From Morella rubra (taxonomy: Eukaryota > Streptophyta > Magnoliopsida > Fagales > Myricaceae), in NCBI GenBank assembly GCA_003952965.2, contig CM025855.1, forward strand, positions 33,619,014 through 33,683,013: a stretch of 64,000 bases of DNA, written 5' to 3'. Positions 58,856-64,000 of the stretch are shown here, piece by piece (position 1 is the first letter of the stretch; each line of letters opens with the position of its first letter). The translations under genes and the position numbers were made by a program. The notes under the pieces were generated by a model, which was not told where the DNA came from, did no database searches, and saw nothing but the letters and a program-made list of their open reading frames with translations.

Positions 58856-60965
58856 ATGCCGCCACCACTACCTCATTCCACCGCATTCGCCGTCTGCTTT
58901 CTGATTTTGTACCCACATTTTACAACTTCTGCGGCGGCTCAGAGATGCTCTTCAGAAACAGAGACCTCCAGATCCCCGTGTCCTCCGTTCTCTTCCTCGC
59001 CCTCGTTCCCCTTCTCATCCTCACCGGGCTGTGGCCATCCTTTCTTCCAAATAAAATGCTCAACTCCCCACTCTGTCATCTTCGATCACGACCTCTCCAC
59101 TCTCGTCTACGAACCCAACTCCTCAACTCATCCTTTCCTAAATCCCTCCAGGGCAACTAAATCTGCCGCTCTCGGGAACTGCTCCTCCCCTCACTCCGTC
59201 TCAATCCAATCTCTCAGGCTCTCCATTCCGTGTCTCCGACGGTTCCTGTTCTCGTCTCTCTCTCCTCCAGTCCTGTTCCCCTCCGACTCTTCCAAACTGC
59301 AGCCATTGTCCGTGGGAATGCAAGCTCATCAAGAACCCACTTCAGCTATTCCTTGGCTGTGGTGGCACGCACCGTCCCACCTCAGAACAGGGCTGCCAAC
59401 GGAAAGGGGTTCCCTCGACAACCTTTCTCCTCAGTTTCGGGAATGGGTTGAGATGGGAAGAAGACTCAAGATACTTACTTTTCGAGCTGCAAGAGATTGT
59501 CAAGGCTAAGAACGGAGTCGTGCGGCTTCAATTCGTCCTGATCCAGAGAAGCAATTCTTTCATGCTTTCCGCCCCGCTCGAGCCGATATTCCCCGCCATG
59601 GCTCAAATCATGGAAGCCAAAACGACTGCTATGCTCTGTATTTGGGACATGTTTGCTCCTGGTTGCTACCCTTATCCGTTCTCGACGCCCAGATAGAGTA
59701 CCCACCCAAACACTCTACCTCCACCGTCATCTCAGCTCTCCTCCCGCCAGACCTCGAAGATTCCCCCACCAATGTTTGACGCAAAGCTTCCGGCGATGGT
59801 GTGGCTTCTCCCTGGGTCAGACGGCCGAAGTTGCTCAAGTACCTCCACCACCACCACCACGCGGCCGCTGGCCCTTTCTCCACCAAGTCCTTCTGCAATG
59901 AAATTTTGATCCTCTCGTCCATTGATCACCCAAATCTTGTTAAGCTCCACGGCTACTGTAGCGACCCGAGAGGCTTACTTTTGATTTACGACTACGTCGC
60001 CAATGGTACTCTCGCAGACCACCTTCACGGCCCAAAGAGCTTGTTCAGAAAAGAGTCTTTGACTTGGCAAGTCAGAATTGACATAGCCCTGCAAACCGCT
60101 ATGGCTATGGAGTACCTGCACTTCTCAGTTGTGCCACCGATTGTGCACAGAGACATTACTTCGTCGAATATTTTCGTGGAAAGAGATATGAGAATCAAAG
60201 TTGGCGACTTTGGGTTGTCTAGGCTGCTAGTTCTACCCGAATCGTCGTCTTCGTCGTCCGGGTTTGTCTGGACACGGGCCTCAAGGTACAGACCACCTTC
60301 ACGGCCCAAAGAGCTTGTTCAGAAAAGAGTCTTTGACTTGGCAAGTCAGAATTGACATAGCCCTGCAAACCGCTATGGCTATGGAGTACCTGCACTTCTC
60401 AGTTGTGCCACCGATTGTGCACAGAGACATTACTTCGTCGAATATTTTCGTGGAAAGAGATATGAGAATCAAAGTTGGCGACTTTGGGTTGTCTAGGCTG
60501 CTAGTTCTACCCGAATCGTCGTCTTCGTCGTCCGGGTTTGTCTGGACAGGGCCTCAAGGTACACCCGGGTACTTGGATCCGGACTATCACCGGTCGTTCC
60601 GGTTGACAGAGAAGAGTGACGTGTACAGCTTTGGCGTGGTGTTGTTGGAGCTCATAACTGGGTCGAAGGCTGTGGACCAGAGCAGGGACAAGAGGGAGAT
60701 AGCACTGGCTGATTTGGTGGTTTCCAAGATCCACATGGGGCTGCTCCACCAGGTAGTCGACCCAGTTCTGGCGCTCGATGCGGAGGCCATGGAAGGCGTT
60801 CACGCGGCGGCGGAGCTCGCCTTCCGGTGCGTTGCGGCGGATAAGGACGACCGGCCCGATGCCAAGGAGGTGGTGGAAGAGCTGAAAAGGATTAGAAGCC
60901 GTACACGGGGAGCCATTCGCACGCCCAATACGAATACAAGCGATGATGACGTTGCGAGCTGCTGA
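58856..60965 (+). pseudogene. LRK10L/At2g46850-type receptor-like kinase gene, broken by several indels
   Basis: The product would be a plasma-membrane receptor kinase with a cysteine-rich GUB_WAK-type ectodomain. ATG 58856 opens a signal peptide (STAFAVCFLILYPHF). The ectodomain shows GCGHPFFQIKCS and, in another frame, NCSHCPWECKLIKNP. The N-lobe keeps only pieces (near 59775-59845). The kinase core is clear: FCNEILILSSIDHPNLVKLH, LLLIYDYVANGTLADHLHG, VHRDITSSNIFVE (HRD loop, with Ile-Thr for the usual Leu-Lys), KVGDFGLSRLL, GTPGYLDPDYH, SDVYSFGVVLLELITG, CVAADKDDRPDAKEVVEELK. The reading frame changes at least in the ectodomain (about 58950, 59220), around 59500 and at about 59830 (VAVK region). 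A 273-bp duplication then repeats the HRD-DFG segment. Residues between breaks look conserved, so sequence error or very recent decay are both possible. The stop is at 60963-60965. Confidence 0.75.
60017..60563 (+). repeat. Tandem duplication (274 + 273 bp) over the kinase catalytic core
   Basis: Unit 1 is 60017-60290 and unit 2 is 60291-60563. By eye they are identical except for one extra base in unit 1 (GGACACGGGCC against GGACAGGGCC). 273 is 91 codons, so the duplication itself keeps frame; the extra base breaks it. Each unit carries one VHRDITSSN and one DFG segment. Confidence 0.95.
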
Positions 60966-61668
60966 GTTTTTATATTGGATTCTGACGTGATGTAGGGACT
61001 GGAGATTGATGAGTCGGTTGCACATGTTTGACCGCCTCTGGCTGGCAGGCTGCATTACATTTTGTCGGATGTTTTTACGTGGAGTCAAAAAAGAAGTTAA
61101 AATGCGAACAGATCTGTTGGCTAAACTTTCTCAATTGGCTTTGCTTTTGCCTTTCGGTTAAATTACAAACTCGTCTTGAAGAAAGCAATTCACAGTGGCT
61201 TCCTTGTGTTCTTCCACATTCTCCACAGTTCTCTATCGTTGCCAATTGTAGTTTTTTTTTCTAAGCTAACGTTGCCATTGTATAAATGTAAGTCTTAACT
61301 CGGTAATTATCATATTTGAGTGGTTCTAGAGACTGTACAGACTCGAGATTAGTTGAGATGGGTGTAAATTTGCCCGAACACCTAATTAGAAAATAAAAAA
61401 TAAAACCGAAACTGCATACGCTGCCTTAACTGCAATGGCTTAAGGTCAAAATAAGACCAAAATGTACGGCCAGCCCATTTTCGAAATTGAATGGCTTAAG
61501 GTGAAAAAAGAAGATAAAAAAGACAATGTCACTTGCAATAGAGTAGGATAATTTCCAAGAGTTATTGCAGAATATTAGAGTGATGAGCTGCTCAAATGTC
61601 ATGAGGGCTGAGACCAGAAAGATGTAAAAACGATCAGATCAGGCTGTGCCTTGTGATCATCATACCAG
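60966..61668. other. Convergent intergenic region (3' flanks)
   Basis: 3' flanks of the kinase gene (+) and the TTC38-like gene (-). The word ATGGCTTAAGGT is repeated at about 61435 and 61491. Nothing else seen. Confidence 0.6.
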
Positions 61669-64000
61669 CTATTTGAAATATGCGATCTCCAAAGCCCTGG
61701 CTTTCTGTCCTGCAATTGCAGCTTCCTTTCTTCCAATAAGGTTATAGCCTCTCTCCTGAACCAAAGACCGACACTTATTATAGCTGTTACAAAGTGCTTA
61801 GCCAAAAGAACATTATCTAAGGCAGCGTCAATACCAGAAGGCGCCACAAGAAAGGGACTCCTTCCCGCTTGTTGATCCGCTTCTCGAGTACATAAATCGC
61901 TACAGTTCAGAAGTCAAAGATTTCAAGTAGGAACCTCTGTGAAGCTCGATCAGAATGTCACAAATTGAATGTCTGTCTTACCCTTCGCAGCTTGTCCAGC
62001 ATTCAGCAACATACTGTACCAGACTTCGTTGAATACATCTAATTGTTCTTCAGATGCTCCTATCATCTAGCAGAATAAAATTCATATTCAAAACTTCCAA
62101 AATGTAAAAGACAAGGGATTTTGTAGCACATATATCAGTACTAATATCGTACCTTGCAGTTATTGGCATCAAAATCTGGACCAAGCAATTTCAATGCTTG
62201 TTTGTCATTTCCCTTCCCATACTCATACAGGGCTTCTGCAAGCTGAGAAAGCAACAAATATGTAAAGGGACTACTAAACTTCTGAAAGGGAAACCATTTT
62301 TACTTCGTTAAATCTGTTTTGGGAATGAAAAGCAAGTCCCAACTTCAAAATATTATAGGTTCAAACTACAGATGATTAATATGAACTACATATACGCCAT
62401 TTCCTGATCATGATTTCCTGATCTGTCTCTCTGGTTATAGTGATAGAGTGGAAGCGCCGATGTATATATTTTTTTCTTCTACTTCATCTTCCCCCCCTCC
62501 CCTCCTCCCATCATTTTCTCCCTGATAAGTTTGTTCCTGGTATATGTTAAGGCACCTTCCAACAGCTCCGGAAAAATCAAAGACTCTATCCTTCCATAGA
62601 TACAGCTTGGAAGAGCTATTTGATGTGACCAGTACACTCTAAAGGTAGCTTATGAAAAGAAAAAAGAAGAGTACAGAAATAATAGAACAAGATAGAGGAA
62701 TTATATGGCAAAGGATGGAGCAATCAGAGCAAACCAGCATTCCTCTCTGCATTAATTGTTGCTTCTTCTTGTTCATCAGAGAAAATCTACAAGACAAGAG
62801 ATTATCAATACACTAATTGCTGATTACCTTTGAGAAGGTAAGAATCTGAAAAGGAAGGAGAACCTTCTCACCTGGACTTCAAGCCCTTGAGTAACTCCTC
62901 TGCTTTAGATACCTCCCCAGAACTTGCCAAGGCCCATAATGTCAAGGAATCAAGGTGCCATTCTATATACCAGTTTGCCTGAACATGTTGGCGCACACAT
63001 CCAGACATTGCAGAATAAGTAAATTATACTCATCGTTTTATTAACCAAATTCATACCTATTTTAAATGATAACTACCAAGAAAACACAAAACATGCTACC
63101 CTAGGAAATTTGCGTCTGATAAAATATGCTTCACGTTATGTTATATGAACCTAGCATATAGCATAGGTCTTGTAACCTTTAAAGTGAAATGTCCGTCCTT
63201 TCCCAAACCTATTTCTTATCTATGCCAACAGATGCTACTTCCCATTTCAAATTATTTCAGAACAACTTCGTAACAAGATGAACTGCAATGCAGGTATGGG
63301 GGCCTGAACAACATGAACAAACCTCAGTCACAGTCTCTTAAAGAGAAGAATTCTCTGCCACACTTTACCGGCCATATTTAGAATGAAAAATGTTGACACT
63401 AAAAGTAACAAAAAAGCCGCACAAAAGTCAAAAAGTTATTCGCACTTCAACATCTACCCTTGGTTTTTTTTTTTTTTGCACTTTATATGCTGTTGCTCAA
63501 CAAAGCTAACAGACACATGACATTAATGCTGCTTGAATTTTCAGTTTATGTTCTGGGGGCTAGGGCTATTTTGGAAGCCAAACGTTACTGCCAGCCAACT
63601 ACAATCCAATTTTTTCGTTTCAGATTTTATTTGGGGTTAACAGGCTTTTGCAATCTGAATAGTTAACACCATGTTACAAAAGCATGGAATGTCTTCGAGA
63701 ATGTCATTGCATCTTTTTCTGATAGATCGGTATTAGCAAGTGCAAATACATAGATAAACATGTATCAAATAGCCAATTGCCTAATATAATCTCTAATACT
63801 ATCTAATGCCAGCAACTTCAATTCTAATGAAACGGGTCCATAGTCGATTACATAATTAAATGTAAAATTTATATTGAATGGGTGATGTACTGTAGCTCAC
63901 TTTATCTGTAAGGCAACCAGCTAAGATCCTGAGACGCTCCTCAATAGCATCAATTTCACCTCGTACATACACTCGCAATAACAAACCGACAGAGTTTAAA
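61669..64000 (-). CDS. TTC38-like tetratricopeptide repeat protein, C-terminal part, truncated by window edge
   Basis: Exons 64000(beyond)-63901, 62978-62872, 62786-62735, 62242-62153, 62066-61982, 61899-61835 and 61755-61669 close in phase and give about the last 194 residues. Family blocks: LNSVGLLLRVYVRGEIDAIE, ANWYIEWHLDSLTLWALASS, MNKKKQQLMQRGML, LAEALYEYGKGNDKQALKLL, PDFDANNCKMIGASEEQLDV, FNEVWYSMLLNAGQAAK, NKREGVPFLWRLL, ending RALEIAYFK. This is the TTC38 family found in animals and plants; its molecular role is not known. The helical TPR-type repeats suggest a soluble scaffold. The N-terminal part lies beyond position 64000. Confidence 0.88.

Noticed and set aside
60507..61088. 193-codon minus-strand frame
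   Set aside because: Antisense shadow of the GC-rich kinase C-lobe.
1..64000. CRISPR arrays, bacterial operons, phage or organellar inserts, conserved microRNA precursors
   Set aside because: No regularly spaced repeats, no prokaryotic gene organisation, and no match by eye to common conserved plant miRNA sequences.

Overview
This is nuclear DNA of a flowering plant, most likely a eudicot. It has AT-rich intergenic DNA, intron-rich genes with GT-AG junctions, long homopolymer tracts, CT/GA microsatellites in 5' leaders, and plant-only families (ALA flippase, plant bHLH, EXO84B, DUF1336/EDR2-like, DUF569, LRK10L-type kinase). I see no bacterial, phage or organellar segment and no CRISPR array. 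The species cannot be fixed from sequence alone. A run of exactly 1000 N (54138-55137) is a scaffold gap of unknown true size.

Layout, left to right. 1-9098 (-): 5' part of an ALA3-like phospholipid flippase gene that runs off the left edge. 12229-13237 (+): a small four-exon gene for an acidic, plastid-type membrane protein resembling SHW1. 14526-16625 (-): a bHLH79-like transcription factor, tail-to-tail with the previous gene. 17.1-23.7 kb: gene-poor DNA with a SINE-like sequence, MITEs and GA repeats. 23765-28981 (+): a 15-exon coiled-coil protein gene of unknown function, with one apparent U12 AT-AC intron and one clear GC-AG intron (a second is possible). 29-34.8 kb: gene-poor. 34857-39941 (+): a nine-exon EDR2-like (DUF1336) gene with a myristoylation-type N terminus and a GC-AG intron. 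40665-42641 (-): an intronless secreted LRR protein. 44529-50148 (-): seven-exon exocyst subunit EXO84B. 50.2-56.3 kb: AT-rich, gap, possible LTR element. 56308-56928 (-): DUF569 protein. 58856-60965 (+): a receptor-like kinase gene broken by several indels, with a 273-bp tandem duplication over its catalytic core. 61669-64000 (-): 3' part of a TTC38-like tetratricopeptide gene that continues off the right edge.

The genes are independent transcription units with no operon logic. Functional links are only thematic: ALA3 and EXO84B both act in secretory membrane traffic, and EDR2-like, LRR and receptor-kinase genes belong to families often tied to defence or signalling. Exon coordinates were built by hand from splice sites, reading phase and remembered family sequences. 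Reading phase closes exactly for the SHW1-like, coiled-coil, EDR2-like, EXO84B and TTC38-like models and for ALA3 exons 2-15. It does not close at ALA3 exon 1, at the last bHLH79 exon, or in the receptor kinase.

The most unusual points are the AT-AC and GC-AG introns, the kinase-core duplication, two small MITE families with several copies each, and two TRIM-like miniature LTR elements. I found no evidence for a wholly new multi-gene system.
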